A stretch of DNA of 31,570 bases from DAITPV01 sp050692555 (GCA_050692555.1 JBOGVS010000036.1:1-31570), one strand, 5' to 3'; shown: positions 7,978-15,656, counted from the stretch's first letter. The notes: generated by a model from the letters alone, not told the origin. Numbers and translations: made by a program.

Positions 7978-8274
7978 TCAGACGTCCTGCTGCATCGTGG
8001 CCCACAGACCGTGTGCGTGGAGGCGGGCCGTGTCGAACTCGGCGTTCTCCCGAGTTCCGTGCGAGACGATGGCCTTCCCCTCGTTGTGGACCTGGAGCAT
8101 CAGACGGTGCGCTTTCTCCCGCGGGTAGCCGAACAGCTTCTGGAACACGAACGTCACGTACGACATGAGGTTGATCGGATCGTTCCACACGATGACCAGC
8201 CATACGCGATCCGGCTCCACGACGTCCTGGCCCGAGGGACGGTCGACCTCGACGGGCGCGGTGGAAGGGCTCAT
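7978..8274 (-). CDS. clpS: ClpS, ATP-dependent Clp protease adaptor
   Basis: This protein of about 98 residues delivers N-degron substrates to the ClpAP or ClpCP protease. The conserved core is clear: VIVWNDPINLMSYVTFVFQKLFGYP, with the N-D-x-x-N segment that holds the N-terminal residue of the substrate, then KAHRLMLQVHNEGKAIV. The variable N-terminal extension contacts the Clp ATPase. The ATG at 8274 is chosen; an in-frame GTG two codons upstream (8280) is equally possible, and neither has a good ribosome site. TACCCT on the minus strand (8294-8299) is a candidate -10, compatible with a very short leader. It is followed without a gap by the DUF2017 gene. Confidence 0.93.
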   Translation of the reverse strand: MSPSTAPVEVDRPSGQDVVEPDRVWLVIVWNDPINLMSYVTFVFQKLFGYPREKAHRLMLQVHNEGKAIVSHGTRENAEFDTARLHAHGLWATMQQDV

Positions 8275-8319
8275 GGCCACAGAGTCAAGGGTACTCGCAG
8301 CCCACGCAGAGGTCAGCGT

Positions 8320-8346
8320 CGTGGCTCCACCAGGGAGCGTTCCACG
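8320..8346 (-). terminator. Candidate terminator hairpin between dacB and clpS
   Basis: An outer stem CGTGG/CCACG encloses an inner GCTCC/GGAGC-type stem. It lies about 30 nt beyond the stop of the carboxypeptidase gene and upstream of clpS, both on the minus strand. There is no T-run. Confidence 0.3.
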
Positions 8347-8374
8347 GAAAGGGTTGCGGCGCCACAGAATCGAG

Positions 8375-9604
8375 CTAACGTGCGTCGCGCGACAGGATCC
8401 GGACGATCTGGTCCTCGATCCGAACCGCCCGGTCCTTGGACATCCCCCTCGAGAGGACGGAGAACTCCGCCCAGGTGTTCAGCCGGCGGAGATACACCCA
8501 GCCGGAGAGTGCGGAGATGCCGCTGAGGGTCCCGGTCTTGGCGTGGAGCGAGACGTGCCGGAGCCGCCCCTTCAGGGTTCCCTGTCCCGGACCGGGAAGG
8601 GCGTTTCGCAAGACCTCCCCCCATTCCTGGTCTTCGGCGATCTCCAGCAATCGGACGATCGCTCGCGGGGACACCCGGTTCGCGTAGGACAGTCCCGAGG
8701 CGTCGAGGGACCGGACCCGGGTGCCCCCTTCGGCCGCGTAGCTCCGGATGGCCAGTGCTCCCTTGTGGATGCTCCCGGGGATGCCGGCCACCTCGGCTCC
8801 GAGACGCTTTCCCAAGACCTCCGCGAAGAAGTTCGAGGAGAAACGGTTCGTGTATTCCAGGAGATCGATCAGCGGCCGCGAGTGCACCTCGGCGATAGGG
8901 ACCAGTCCGGGCGGAGCCCGGCCGGCATCGGGGTCGGCGGATACCTGAACACCTGCCTTGCGGAGCCAGTGGGTCATGGCCCGGGCCGCGCGGAGCTCGG
9001 GGTCCCGCACGTGCTCGCCGCCGGCCTCGTTGCCCTGATAGGTGAGGGCGGTTGGGAAGGCCACCTGGGTCCGGGGAAAGTCCCGCTTCCACCCGGGAGC
9101 CCGCCAGTCCCGTTTGAAGAAGCCGGTGCTGCCGGCCACCGAGCCCTCCACCCGCGTCACGCCGGCCGAGGCCACTGCGGTGGCCAGCTCTCGAAGGCGG
9201 GTGGGGCCGAGGGCGGGGTCGCCGGTCCCCAGGATCCACAGGTCCCCGGCCACCACGCCCGACGTCACCGGGCCCGCTGCGGCCTGGGTCACCAGCCGGG
9301 CGTCCGGCCCGAGCCGGTCCAGGAGGGCCATGGAGAGCAAGAGCTTCTCGTTGGATGCCGGGGCCCGTCGACGAGCGTCGGCGTGCCGGTACAGGAACCT
9401 TCCCTCCTCGGCCACGGCCACGCCGATGCCCTGGCCACGCACCAGGCGGTCGATCCTGGCCACCCAACCCGGCCGGGGTGCCAGCCGATGGTCCCCGGCG
9501 CGGGCCCGGGTGGGCACGGCGGCCTCCGCGGGACCGACGGCGGGGGCCGCGAAGGTCACCATCACCATCAGCCACAGCGCGGTTCGGCGGGAGCGATGGA
9601 ACAT
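8375..9604 (-). CDS. dacB: D-alanyl-D-alanine carboxypeptidase/endopeptidase (PBP4, peptidase S13)
   Basis: This 409-residue secreted penicillin-binding protein trims peptidoglycan peptides and can cut D,D-crosslinks. A signal peptide runs from residue 1 to about 28 (basic start, hydrophobic core, AEA). The three active-site motifs are present: Ser84-Asn-Glu-Lys87 (SxxK), SSN in the NRFSSNFFAE segment (SxN), and Lys356-Thr-Gly358. The overall length and the large insert between the first and second motifs fit the S13 family rather than low-mass DacA types. The start ATG at 9604 gives the signal peptide directly. CACAAT on the minus strand (9614-9619) may be a -10 close to the start. It is divergent from the enoyl reductase gene. 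Confidence 0.92.
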   Translation of the reverse strand: MFHRSRRTALWLMVMVTFAAPAVGPAEAAVPTRARAGDHRLAPRPGWVARIDRLVRGQGIGVAVAEEGRFLYRHADARRRAPASNEKLLLSMALLDRLGPDARLVTQAAAGPVTSGVVAGDLWILGTGDPALGPTRLRELATAVASAGVTRVEGSVAGSTGFFKRDWRAPGWKRDFPRTQVAFPTALTYQGNEAGGEHVRDPELRAARAMTHWLRKAGVQVSADPDAGRAPPGLVPIAEVHSRPLIDLLEYTNRFSSNFFAEVLGKRLGAEVAGIPGSIHKGALAIRSYAAEGGTRVRSLDASGLSYANRVSPRAIVRLLEIAEDQEWGEVLRNALPGPGQGTLKGRLRHVSLHAKTGTLSGISALSGWVYLRRLNTWAEFSVLSRGMSKDRAVRIEDQIVRILSRDAR

Positions 9605-9679
9605 GGCGGAGCGCCATTGTGGCGGGCGGCCTCGTCCAGCTCAAGGACTACCGGTTGGCCGGGGTCCCCGCCCCGGGTC

Positions 9680-9685
9680 TACTGT
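9680..9685 (+). promoter_or_regulatory. -10 element (TACTGT) for a leaderless enoyl reductase transcript
   Basis: TACTGT ends 8 nt before the GTG at 9694. There is no Shine-Dalgarno at a proper distance, so transcription probably begins at or next to the start codon. Confidence 0.5.
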
Positions 9686-9693
9686 TGGGGACC

Positions 9694-10482
9694 GTGCTGC
9701 TCGAAGGGAAGAAGCTCCTGATCACCGGGGTGCTCACACCGCAGAGCATCGCCTTCGCGGTGGCCCGGATGGCCCAGGACGAAGGAGCGGAGGTCGTGCT
9801 GACCGGCTTCGGGCGGGGGCGGTCGCTGACCGAACGGAGCGCCCGCCGACTCCCGCGGCCACCCGACGTCCTGGAGATGGACGCCACCGATCCCGAACAG
9901 GTCGCCGCGGTAGCCGCCGACCTCCAACATCGCTGGGGACGGCTCGACGGGATCCTTCACGCCATCGCCTTCGCCCCCGAGGACGCGTTGGGCGGCAACT
10001 TCCTCCGGACCGGCTGGGACAGCGTGGCGATCGCCCTCCGGGCCAGCGCTTACTCGCTCAAGGAGCTGGTGGCGGCGCACCTTCCGCTCCTCGGTGAAGG
10101 ACGAGGGGGCGTGGTCAGCCTGGACTTCGACGCCACCGTGGCCTGGCCGGCCTACGACTGGATGGGGGTGTCCAAGGCGGCCCTCGAGTCGGTGACCCGG
10201 TATCTCGCTCGAGACGTGGGCCGGGACGGGGTCCGGGTGAACTGCGTGGCCGCCGGGCCGCTTCGCACCATGGCCGCCAAGGGGATCCCCGGCTTCGACC
10301 GGTTCATCGACGTGTGGGAGCGGCGGGCACCGCTGGGCTGGAACCCCACCGACCCCGATCCGGTGGCGGAAGCGTGTGTGTTCCTGCTGTCCGATCGATC
10401 GCGGGCCATCACCGGAGAGATCCTCCATGTGGACGGCGGTTACCACGCCATGGGCACCGACCTGGACCCTCCCGAAGCCTGA
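9694..10482 (+). CDS. fabI: Enoyl-[acyl-carrier-protein] reductase, FabI/InhA type
   Basis: This 262-residue NADH-dependent reductase catalyses the last step of each fatty-acid elongation cycle in the cytosol. The N-terminal cofactor site is LLITGVLTPQSIAFAVA, the FabI variant of the short-chain dehydrogenase glycine motif. Catalytic Tyr154 and Lys161 lie in PAYDWMGVSKAALESV, which is closer to mycobacterial InhA (PAYNWMTVAKSALES) than to enterobacterial FabI. VAAGPLRTMAAKGIPG is the substrate loop, and the C-terminus has the ITGEILHVDGGYHAMG signature. GTG 9694 was chosen from the usual family N-terminus and the -10 at 9680-9685; the frame is open upstream but is not coding there. A hairpin follows the stop. 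Confidence 0.95.
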   Translation: MLLEGKKLLITGVLTPQSIAFAVARMAQDEGAEVVLTGFGRGRSLTERSARRLPRPPDVLEMDATDPEQVAAVAADLQHRWGRLDGILHAIAFAPEDALGGNFLRTGWDSVAIALRASAYSLKELVAAHLPLLGEGRGGVVSLDFDATVAWPAYDWMGVSKAALESVTRYLARDVGRDGVRVNCVAAGPLRTMAAKGIPGFDRFIDVWERRAPLGWNPTDPDPVAEACVFLLSDRSRAITGEILHVDGGYHAMGTDLDPPEA

Positions 10483-10485
10483 CGG

Positions 10486-10529
10486 GTCGTCCAAACGGCG
10501 GACCCCGGCTACGCCGCCTGGGGGACGAC
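10486..10529 (+). terminator. Terminator-like hairpin after fabI
   Basis: The stem GTCGTCC (10486-10492) pairs with GGACGAC (10523-10529). An inner stem GGCGG (10497-10501) pairs with CCGCC (10514-10518). It begins 3 nt after the fabI stop and has no U-tract, which is usual for this base composition. Confidence 0.6.
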
Positions 10530-10547
10530 TGAACGACCGGCTGCGTC

Positions 10548-10553
10548 TAGCAT
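10548..10553 (+). promoter_or_regulatory. -10 element (TAGCAT) for the matrixin gene
   Basis: TAGCAT ends 9 nt before the GTG at 10563, which again suggests a leaderless or near-leaderless transcript. No Shine-Dalgarno is present. Confidence 0.45.
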
Positions 10554-10562
10554 GCCCGGATC

Positions 10563-11231
10563 GTGCCCGTCCCCTGGCGCCGGATCGGCCCCTGCACGCT
10601 GGTCCTGCTGATCCTGAGCCCCTTCCCGGGCCGGATCGTGGCCGGGGAGGAGCCGGCGCGACCTAGCCCGGTGGCCCAGGCCCTCATGGGGACCGGCGCC
10701 GGCCACCGTCATCCCAGAGGACCGTCGTCGACCCTTCCACCGGGAGCCACATGGTGCCTCGGAGATCTCCCGGCCACCTACGTCATCGAGGGCCCCATCC
10801 GCCCATCCTGGGCTCGCGCGGTCCGCAGGGCGTTTGCCTCCTGGACACACCAGCCGGACTCGGCCATGGCCTTCGCCGCCGGCGGGTTGGTGGAGCCCGG
10901 AGTGACCGCGGACGATGGGGTGAACCGGGTCCGTTTCGTGCCGGGGACCGGTGTGGGTTCCGCGTTCGTCTACGGCCAGGGCACCCGGATCACCGGGTTC
11001 GACATCGAGGTCAACACCCGTCGTCCGCTGGGCACACGAGGCCGAGGGTTCGATCTGGAGACCGTGGTCCGCCACGAGGCCGGTCACGTGGTCGGCGTGG
11101 CGCACTCGCCGTCGTCGGGGGACGTGATGTATCCGGGCCTCCGCCCTCGGACCAGCAAGGATCTGGGGCCCGGTGATCTCGCCGGGAGCAGGGCCCTGTA
11201 TCCGGTCGCCGGGATCCCACCGGCCTGCTGA
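10563..11231 (+). CDS. Secreted matrixin-family zinc metalloprotease
   Basis: The 222-residue protein has an N-terminal signal peptide (about residues 1-28: basic VPWRR, hydrophobic LVLLILSPF). The catalytic zinc motif is HEAGHVVGVAH, with His171, His175 and His181 as ligands and Glu172 as the general base. It is followed eight residues later by Met189 in DVMYP, the metzincin Met-turn. A short propeptide-like stretch with one cysteine (TWCLGDLP, about 62-69) could act as a cysteine switch, but this is speculative. GTG 10563 is the only start that gives the full signal peptide. Its substrates are unknown; it should act outside the membrane. The htrA gene follows after about 40 nt. Confidence 0.85.
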   Translation: MPVPWRRIGPCTLVLLILSPFPGRIVAGEEPARPSPVAQALMGTGAGHRHPRGPSSTLPPGATWCLGDLPATYVIEGPIRPSWARAVRRAFASWTHQPDSAMAFAAGGLVEPGVTADDGVNRVRFVPGTGVGSAFVYGQGTRITGFDIEVNTRRPLGTRGRGFDLETVVRHEAGHVVGVAHSPSSGDVMYPGLRPRTSKDLGPGDLAGSRALYPVAGIPPAC

Positions 11232-11261
11232 TTCGCCCCAGGCCTTCCCAGGGCGCGGTGC

Positions 11262-11267
11262 TATTGT
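11262..11267 (+). promoter_or_regulatory. -10 element (TATTGT) for htrA
   Basis: TATTGT ends 7 nt before the GTG at 11275. No Shine-Dalgarno is visible, so the transcript is probably leaderless. Confidence 0.5.
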
Positions 11268-11274
11268 CGGTCTG

Positions 11275-12390
11275 GTGAGCCGATCGGCGACCACACGAGT
11301 GGCCGCGGTGGCGGCGAGCCTCCTCTTGGCCCTGGCGGCCTGCGCGCGCACCGAGCCACAGGGGACCGAGGCCTCCCCGCCAACGCCGGCGACCTCCGCC
11401 CAGCCGGAGCCCGGCACCTCGACCGATCCCGTGGTGGAGGTCGTGGAGCGGGTCCGCCCCGCGGTCGTCAACGTCGCCGCCGAGCTGTCGTCCGAGCAGG
11501 TGTTGGGGGGTGGCCGCAACCGGGGCGAAGGGACTGGGTTCGTGGTTCGGGCCGAGGGGATCGTGGTCACCAACTATCACGTCGTGGAACGCGGGCTGAA
11601 CATCCGGGTGGTGACCGCGGACGGGCGGCGCTTGGAAGCCCGGGTGATCGGCGGCGACCCCCAGGCCGACCTGGCGGTGCTCCAGGTCGAGCCGGAAGAG
11701 GACCTCCCCACCGTGGCCCTCGGCAGCTCCGACGACCTGGCCCTGGGGGAGCCAGTCGTTGCGCTGGGGTTCGCCCTGGGCCTGGAGGGGGGTCCCTCGG
11801 TGACGTCGGGGATCGTGTCCGCCGTGGGCCGGACCATCACCGCGCAGGACCCCAGCTTCCGGGAAGGGGAACGAACCTACGAGGACCTGATCCAGACCGA
11901 CGCGGCGATCAACCCCGGCAACTCCGGGGGGCCGTTGGTCGACCTGTCGGGCCGCGTCGTGGGGATCAATACCGCGGGGGTCGGCGCCGCGGCCGCTGAG
12001 AACATCGGGTTCGCCATCGCCATCGACCGGGCCCGGCCGGTGATCGAGGAGGCTATCGAGGACCCCGCCGCTCCCGAGGCCTACATGGGGGTGGCCACCC
12101 AGGACCTCGATCCCGCCCTGGTCGCCCAGCTCGGGCTCCCCGTTGACGAGGGAGCGTTGGTGGTGGACCTAGCACCCGGTGGACCCGCAGACCGGGGAGG
12201 GATCAACCCGGGAGATGTCATCCTGGGCATCGAAGGAGCAGAGATCGCCACGTCGGACGACATACGGGACCAGATCACGTCGCGTGAGCCGGGAGAGGAG
12301 ATCACCGTTGAGCTTGTGCGGGACGATGGCACCGCAGACGAGGTCACGCTCACGCTGGGTGTTCGTCCCCTTCCGATCGAGCAGGGCTAG
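11275..12390 (+). CDS. HtrA/DegP-family serine protease lipoprotein
   Basis: This 371-residue envelope protease begins with a lipoprotein signal: a basic N-terminus, hydrophobic LLLALAAC, and Cys23 as the lipidated residue. A low-complexity linker rich in Pro/Thr/Glu runs to about residue 50. The trypsin-like domain has the triad His102 (TNYHVV), Asp132 (ADLAVLQ) and Ser217 (NPGNSGGPLV). One C-terminal PDZ domain (about 265-355) contains GGPADRGGINPGDVILGI. HtrA proteases degrade or refold damaged exported proteins. GTG 11275 is supported by the lipobox distance and the nearby -10 element. The frameshifted GNAT gene starts 2 nt after its stop. Confidence 0.93.
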   Translation: MSRSATTRVAAVAASLLLALAACARTEPQGTEASPPTPATSAQPEPGTSTDPVVEVVERVRPAVVNVAAELSSEQVLGGGRNRGEGTGFVVRAEGIVVTNYHVVERGLNIRVVTADGRRLEARVIGGDPQADLAVLQVEPEEDLPTVALGSSDDLALGEPVVALGFALGLEGGPSVTSGIVSAVGRTITAQDPSFREGERTYEDLIQTDAAINPGNSGGPLVDLSGRVVGINTAGVGAAAAENIGFAIAIDRARPVIEEAIEDPAAPEAYMGVATQDLDPALVAQLGLPVDEGALVVDLAPGGPADRGGINPGDVILGIEGAEIATSDDIRDQITSREPGEEITVELVRDDGTADEVTLTLGVRPLPIEQG

Positions 12391-12392
12391 CC

Positions 12393-12838
12393 GTGCATCG
12401 GGTGGAACAAGCCACCCCCGGGCACCTGGAGGCGGTGGCCGAGATCGACCGCCTAGCCTTCGGTGAAACCGACCACCGAGCCCTCCGCCGGCCATCGACG
12501 AGGGGGAGTGCTTCGTGGCCTCCTCGGGAGACGCGGTCCACGGGTATGCGCTGTTCGGACCGTTCCTCCATGGCCACGGGTTCCTCCGGGTGATCGCGGT
12601 GCATCCGGAACGACGGAGGCAGGGAGCGGCCGGGGCCCTCGTGCGACATCTCGATACCCTGTGCCCGACGGACCGATTGTTCACCGCGACCGAGGAGTCC
12701 AACCCCATCATGCAGAAGGTGTGCGAGGCATTGGGCTTCGAGCCGGCGGGATTCATCGACGGCCTGGAAGAGGGGGAGCGGGAGCTCATCTACATGAAGG
12801 GTCTGAAGCCGGGGGGTCCCGAAGGAACGGTGGCGTGA
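12393..12838 (+). pseudogene. GNAT-family acetyltransferase split by an apparent one-base deletion
   Basis: The N-terminal part (GTG 12393: MHRVEQATPGHLEAVAEIDRLAF) and the C-terminal part (GYALFGPF, then HPERRRQGAAGALVRHL, TEESNPIMQKVCEALGF) are in different frames. Together they read as one normal GNAT of about 148 residues if one base is restored in the GC run CCGCCGG near 12486-12492. The C-terminal frame then continues as AIDEGECFVA. The acetyl-CoA motif (RRRQGAAG) and the Asn-x-x-Met/GF motif are intact. Causes could be real inactivation, a sequencing or assembly error, or use of the internal GTG at 12515 to make a 107-residue fragment. It lies 2 nt after htrA and its stop overlaps the next start as GTGA. 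Confidence 0.75.
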
Positions 12839-12981
12839 CGACCTGGCGCGGTGCGGACAGCCGACCACCGGCCGGTTCTGCGCGTTCTGCCGGGCCGTCG
12901 GTCCCGGACCAGGATCGCCAGGTGATCAGGGAGCTGTCCGAGGAGGTCCTGCCCGCGGAGATGTACGGCGGGGGAGCGTGA
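12835..12981 (+). CDS. 48-residue protein of unknown function, coupled to both neighbours
   Basis: The GTG at 12835 overlaps the GNAT stop as GTGA, and its own TGA overlaps the trmI GTG as GTGA. Overlap at both ends is strong evidence that it is translated. The N-terminal half is Arg/Ser/Pro-rich and looks disordered. The C-terminal half (DQDRQVIRELSEEVLPAEMYGGGA) is an amphipathic helix followed by a flexible Gly-rich tail. I do not recognise a family. Its position directly before trmI and the proteasome genes could indicate a role with either, but nothing in the sequence shows which. Confidence 0.55.
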   Translation: MTTWRGADSRPPAGSARSAGPSVPDQDRQVIRELSEEVLPAEMYGGGA

Positions 12982-13760
12982 GCCAGGAGCCGTTCCTTGC
13001 CGGCGAGCGTGTGGTGCTGCTCGACCCCCGGGGCCGCCGGTTCCTGATCCGTCTGGAAGCCGGACAGACGTTCCATTTCCACGGCGGGGCAGTTCCTCAC
13101 GACCTGGTGATCGGCTCCGAGGAGGGCACCACGGTCCACTCCACGACGGGGGCTTCGCTGGTGTGCTTCCGTCCCCGGCTGGCGGACTTCGTCCTGAAGA
13201 TGTCCCGAGGAGCTCAGGTCATCTACCCGAAGGACCTGGGGTCGATCCTGGTCTACGCGGACGTGTTCCCCGGAGCCCGGGTCCTGGAGGCGGGGACCGG
13301 GTCGGGAGCCCTCACCCTGGCGCTGTGCCGGGCGGTGGGCGCAGAGGGGCGGGTGGTGTCCTACGAGCGCCGGGAGGACTTCCTGGCCGTGGCCCGGGCC
13401 AACGCGGAAGCGTTCTTCGGGAAGGTGCCGGCATGGCTCGATCTCCGTCTGGGCAACGTCCGGGAGATCGGTGAGACGGGGGAGAGCTTCGACCGGCTGA
13501 TGCTCGACCTGCCCGACCCCCAGGCCGTGCTCCCGGACGCCGCGGGGGCGTTGCACCCCGGCGGGCTGGTGTGCGGTTACGTCCCCACCACCGGACAGAT
13601 CCAGGAGCTCGTGGCCTCGCTGGTGGACATGGGCTTCGCGGAGATCGAGACGTTCGAGGTCCTGCACCGCACGTGGCACGTGGAGCGGCGCAGCGTCCGT
13701 CCGGACCATCGGATGGTGGCCCACACCGGGTTCATCACCGTCGCCAGAAAGACCGGGTAA
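12978..13760 (+). CDS. trmI: tRNA (adenine(58)-N1)-methyltransferase TrmI
   Basis: This 260-residue SAM-dependent enzyme methylates A58 in the T-loop of tRNAs. An N-terminal beta domain (about 1-75) leads to the family signature MSRGAQVIYPKDLG (75-88). Motif I is VLEAGTGSGALTLAL (102-116), with ERREDFLAVARAN as the acidic strand and LMLDLPDPQAVLP as motif IV. It is coupled to the preceding small gene by a GTGA overlap. In mycobacteria the orthologue also lies next to mpa, so the location is a conserved actinobacterial feature rather than chance. It is separated from mpa by about 100 nt containing the mpa promoter. Confidence 0.95.
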   Translation: MSQEPFLAGERVVLLDPRGRRFLIRLEAGQTFHFHGGAVPHDLVIGSEEGTTVHSTTGASLVCFRPRLADFVLKMSRGAQVIYPKDLGSILVYADVFPGARVLEAGTGSGALTLALCRAVGAEGRVVSYERREDFLAVARANAEAFFGKVPAWLDLRLGNVREIGETGESFDRLMLDLPDPQAVLPDAAGALHPGGLVCGYVPTTGQIQELVASLVDMGFAEIETFEVLHRTWHVERRSVRPDHRMVAHTGFITVARKTG

Positions 13761-13808
13761 ACCCGCCCCCCGGTCACGCCGAAGCGGTAGTGGGAGGTTC
13801 CGAGGAGT

Positions 13809-13830
13809 CGTGGGGTGCCCACGGTATACT
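13809..13830 (+). promoter_or_regulatory. mpa promoter: -10 TATACT with an adjacent 15-bp palindrome
   Basis: TATACT at 13825-13830 is a near-consensus -10 element. Immediately before it lies CGTGGG-GTG-CCCACG (13809-13823), a perfect inverted repeat sitting in the spacer region where a repressor or activator would act. No clear -35 is seen, which fits an activator-dependent promoter. A Shine-Dalgarno (GGAGG, 13850-13854) follows. Confidence 0.5.
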
Positions 13831-13862
13831 CGGCCCGGAGAGGGAACTCGGAGGACGAGACG

Positions 13863-15623
13863 TTGCCCCAGGACGAAATGGACGCGTACGAGCGCATCGA
13901 GCAATACGAGAAACAGGTCGATGAGCTCCAGACCCACGTGAAGTTCCTGGAGGACGAGATCGCCCTGCTCCGGCGCAGGCTGCACAGCGCCCCCCGTCAG
14001 GTCCGGTCCCTTGAGGAACGGTTGCTCGAGGCCAAGAGTGACGTGGCCCGAGCCCTGGCCCAGAACGAGAAGCTCGTGGGGACCCTGAAGGCCGAGCGAG
14101 AGAAGATCGAGGCCCTCAAGGAAGAGGTGGAGAAGCTTACCCGGCCTCCCGCCTCCTTCGGGGTGTTCATCGGCGAGAACGAGGACGAAAGCGTCGACGT
14201 CTACACCTCCGGGCGGAAGATGCGGGTGAACGTGGATCCGGAGATCGACCGCTCACACTTCCGTCGTGGCGCCGAGGTCATCCTCAACGAGGCCCTCAAC
14301 GTAGTGGAGGTCCTCGAGCAGGACCGCCAGGGAGAGGTGGTGACCATCAAGGAGGTCCTGGGTGAGGACCGGGTGGTAGTCATCGGCCGCGGGGACGAGG
14401 AGATGGTGGCCATCGTCTCCCAGGTCATCACCGCCGACCCGCCGCTGCGAGCCGGCGACCCACTGCTGTACGACCCTCGCTCCGGTCACGTCCTCGAGCG
14501 GCTCCCCAAGGAAGAGGTCGAGGAGCTGATCCTCGAGGAGATCCCCGACGTCACCTACGAGGACATCGGAGGGCTCGAGGGACAGATCGAGGACATCAAG
14601 GACGCCGTGGAGCTCCCGTTCCTGTACGCCGAGCTGTTCCGGGAGCACCAGCTCACCCCGCCGAAGGGGGTCCTGCTGTACGGACCGCCCGGCTGTGGGA
14701 AGACCCTCATCGCCAAGGCCGTGGCCCGCTCGCTGGCCGAGCAGGTGTCGGCCAAGACCGGCCGGTCGGACGCCCACTCGTACTTCCTGAACATCAAGGG
14801 ACCCGAGCTCCTGAACAAGTACGTGGGGGAGACCGAGCGACAGATCCGCCTGATCTTCCAGCGAGCCAAAGAGCGTTCCGAGGAAGGCTTCCCGGTGATC
14901 GTGTTCTTCGACGAGATGGACTCGATCTTCCGCATCCGGGGGTCGGGGATCTCCAGCGACGTGGAGAACACCATCGTGCCCCAGCTGCTGTCGGAGATCG
15001 ACGGCGTGGAGACGCTCAAGAACGTCATCGTCATCGGGGCGTCCAACCGCGAGGACCTGATCGATCCGGCGATCCTCCGTCCCGGCCGGCTCGACGTGAA
15101 GATCAAGATCGAGCGGCCGGATGCCAAGTCGGCGGCCGACATCATGTCCAAGTACCTCACGCGGGACGTCCCCATCCACGCCGACGAGGCCCGCAGCAGC
15201 GAGGACATGCAACAGACCGTCCGGCGGATGATCGAGCGCACCATCGACCGGATGTACTCCACGGCCGACGAGAACCGGTTCCTGGAGGTCACCTACCAGA
15301 ACGGGGACAAGGAGATCCTGTACTTCAAGGACTTCAACTCGGGAGCGATGATCGAGAACATCGTCAAGCGGGCCAAGAAGCTGGCCATCAAGCGCTTCCT
15401 CCAGTCCAGTCAGAAGGGCCTCACGCTCGACGACCTCCTGGACTCCATCCGAGCGGAGTTCAAGGAGCACGAGGACCTGCCGAACACCACCAACCCGGAC
15501 GACTGGGCCCGGATCTCCGGCAAGAAGGGGGAGCGGATCGTGTACGTCCGGACCCTCCTGGGAGATCGCGAGGGGGAGACCGGCCGGCAGGTCGAGCGGG
15601 TCAGCCCCGGCCAATACCTGTAA
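13863..15623 (+). CDS. mpa: Proteasome-associated AAA ATPase Mpa/ARC
   Basis: This 586-residue protein forms a hexameric ring that binds Pup through its coiled coil, unfolds pupylated proteins and passes them to the 20S core. Domain order: coiled coil (about 5-95), double OB domain (about 98-230), AAA module with Walker A GPPGCGKT (274-281) and Walker B FFDEMDS (Asp350-Glu351), sensor segment GASNRED, Arg finger region LRPGRLD, and a C-terminal GQYL. The final Gln-Tyr-Leu is the known proteasome-docking tail. The start is TTG 13863, placed by GGAGG 8 nt upstream; the ATG five codons later (13878) is an alternative. It is the first gene of the Pup-proteasome cluster. Confidence 0.97.
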   Translation: MPQDEMDAYERIEQYEKQVDELQTHVKFLEDEIALLRRRLHSAPRQVRSLEERLLEAKSDVARALAQNEKLVGTLKAEREKIEALKEEVEKLTRPPASFGVFIGENEDESVDVYTSGRKMRVNVDPEIDRSHFRRGAEVILNEALNVVEVLEQDRQGEVVTIKEVLGEDRVVVIGRGDEEMVAIVSQVITADPPLRAGDPLLYDPRSGHVLERLPKEEVEELILEEIPDVTYEDIGGLEGQIEDIKDAVELPFLYAELFREHQLTPPKGVLLYGPPGCGKTLIAKAVARSLAEQVSAKTGRSDAHSYFLNIKGPELLNKYVGETERQIRLIFQRAKERSEEGFPVIVFFDEMDSIFRIRGSGISSDVENTIVPQLLSEIDGVETLKNVIVIGASNREDLIDPAILRPGRLDVKIKIERPDAKSAADIMSKYLTRDVPIHADEARSSEDMQQTVRRMIERTIDRMYSTADENRFLEVTYQNGDKEILYFKDFNSGAMIENIVKRAKKLAIKRFLQSSQKGLTLDDLLDSIRAEFKEHEDLPNTTNPDDWARISGKKGERIVYVRTLLGDREGETGRQVERVSPGQYL

Positions 15624-15640
15624 ACCGCGGCTTCGGACCG

Positions 15641-15646
15641 TATCCT
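15641..15646 (+). promoter_or_regulatory. -10 element (TATCCT) upstream of dop
   Basis: TATCCT ends 10 nt before the dop GTG at 15657, in the 33-nt gap after mpa. It may give dop its own short-leader transcript. Confidence 0.4.
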
Positions 15647-15656
15647 AAGAACCGTC

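Noticed and set aside
8165..9721. 518-codon plus-strand ORF
   Set aside because: It is antisense to dacB, whose SxxK, SxN and KTG motifs and signal peptide are intact on the minus strand.
11264..11272. TTGTCGGTC resembling the RecA-independent (PafBC) damage promoter motif
   Set aside because: It lacks the final G of the motif and no TANNNT lies 8 nt downstream; the TATTGT here fits a -10 for htrA better.
12480..12500. Programmed -1 frameshift in the GNAT gene
   Set aside because: No X-XXY-YYZ slippery heptamer or clear downstream stimulatory structure was seen. A deletion or sequence error is simpler.
12786..13985. 399-codon minus-strand ORF
   Set aside because: It covers trmI and the mpa promoter on the opposite strand; composition is that of an antisense shadow.
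14253..15614. 453-codon ORF on the minus strand
   Set aside because: It is fully antisense to mpa, which has clear family motifs. The protein is a Leu/Val/Gly/Asp-biased shadow with no recognisable domain. Such shadows are common at high GC.
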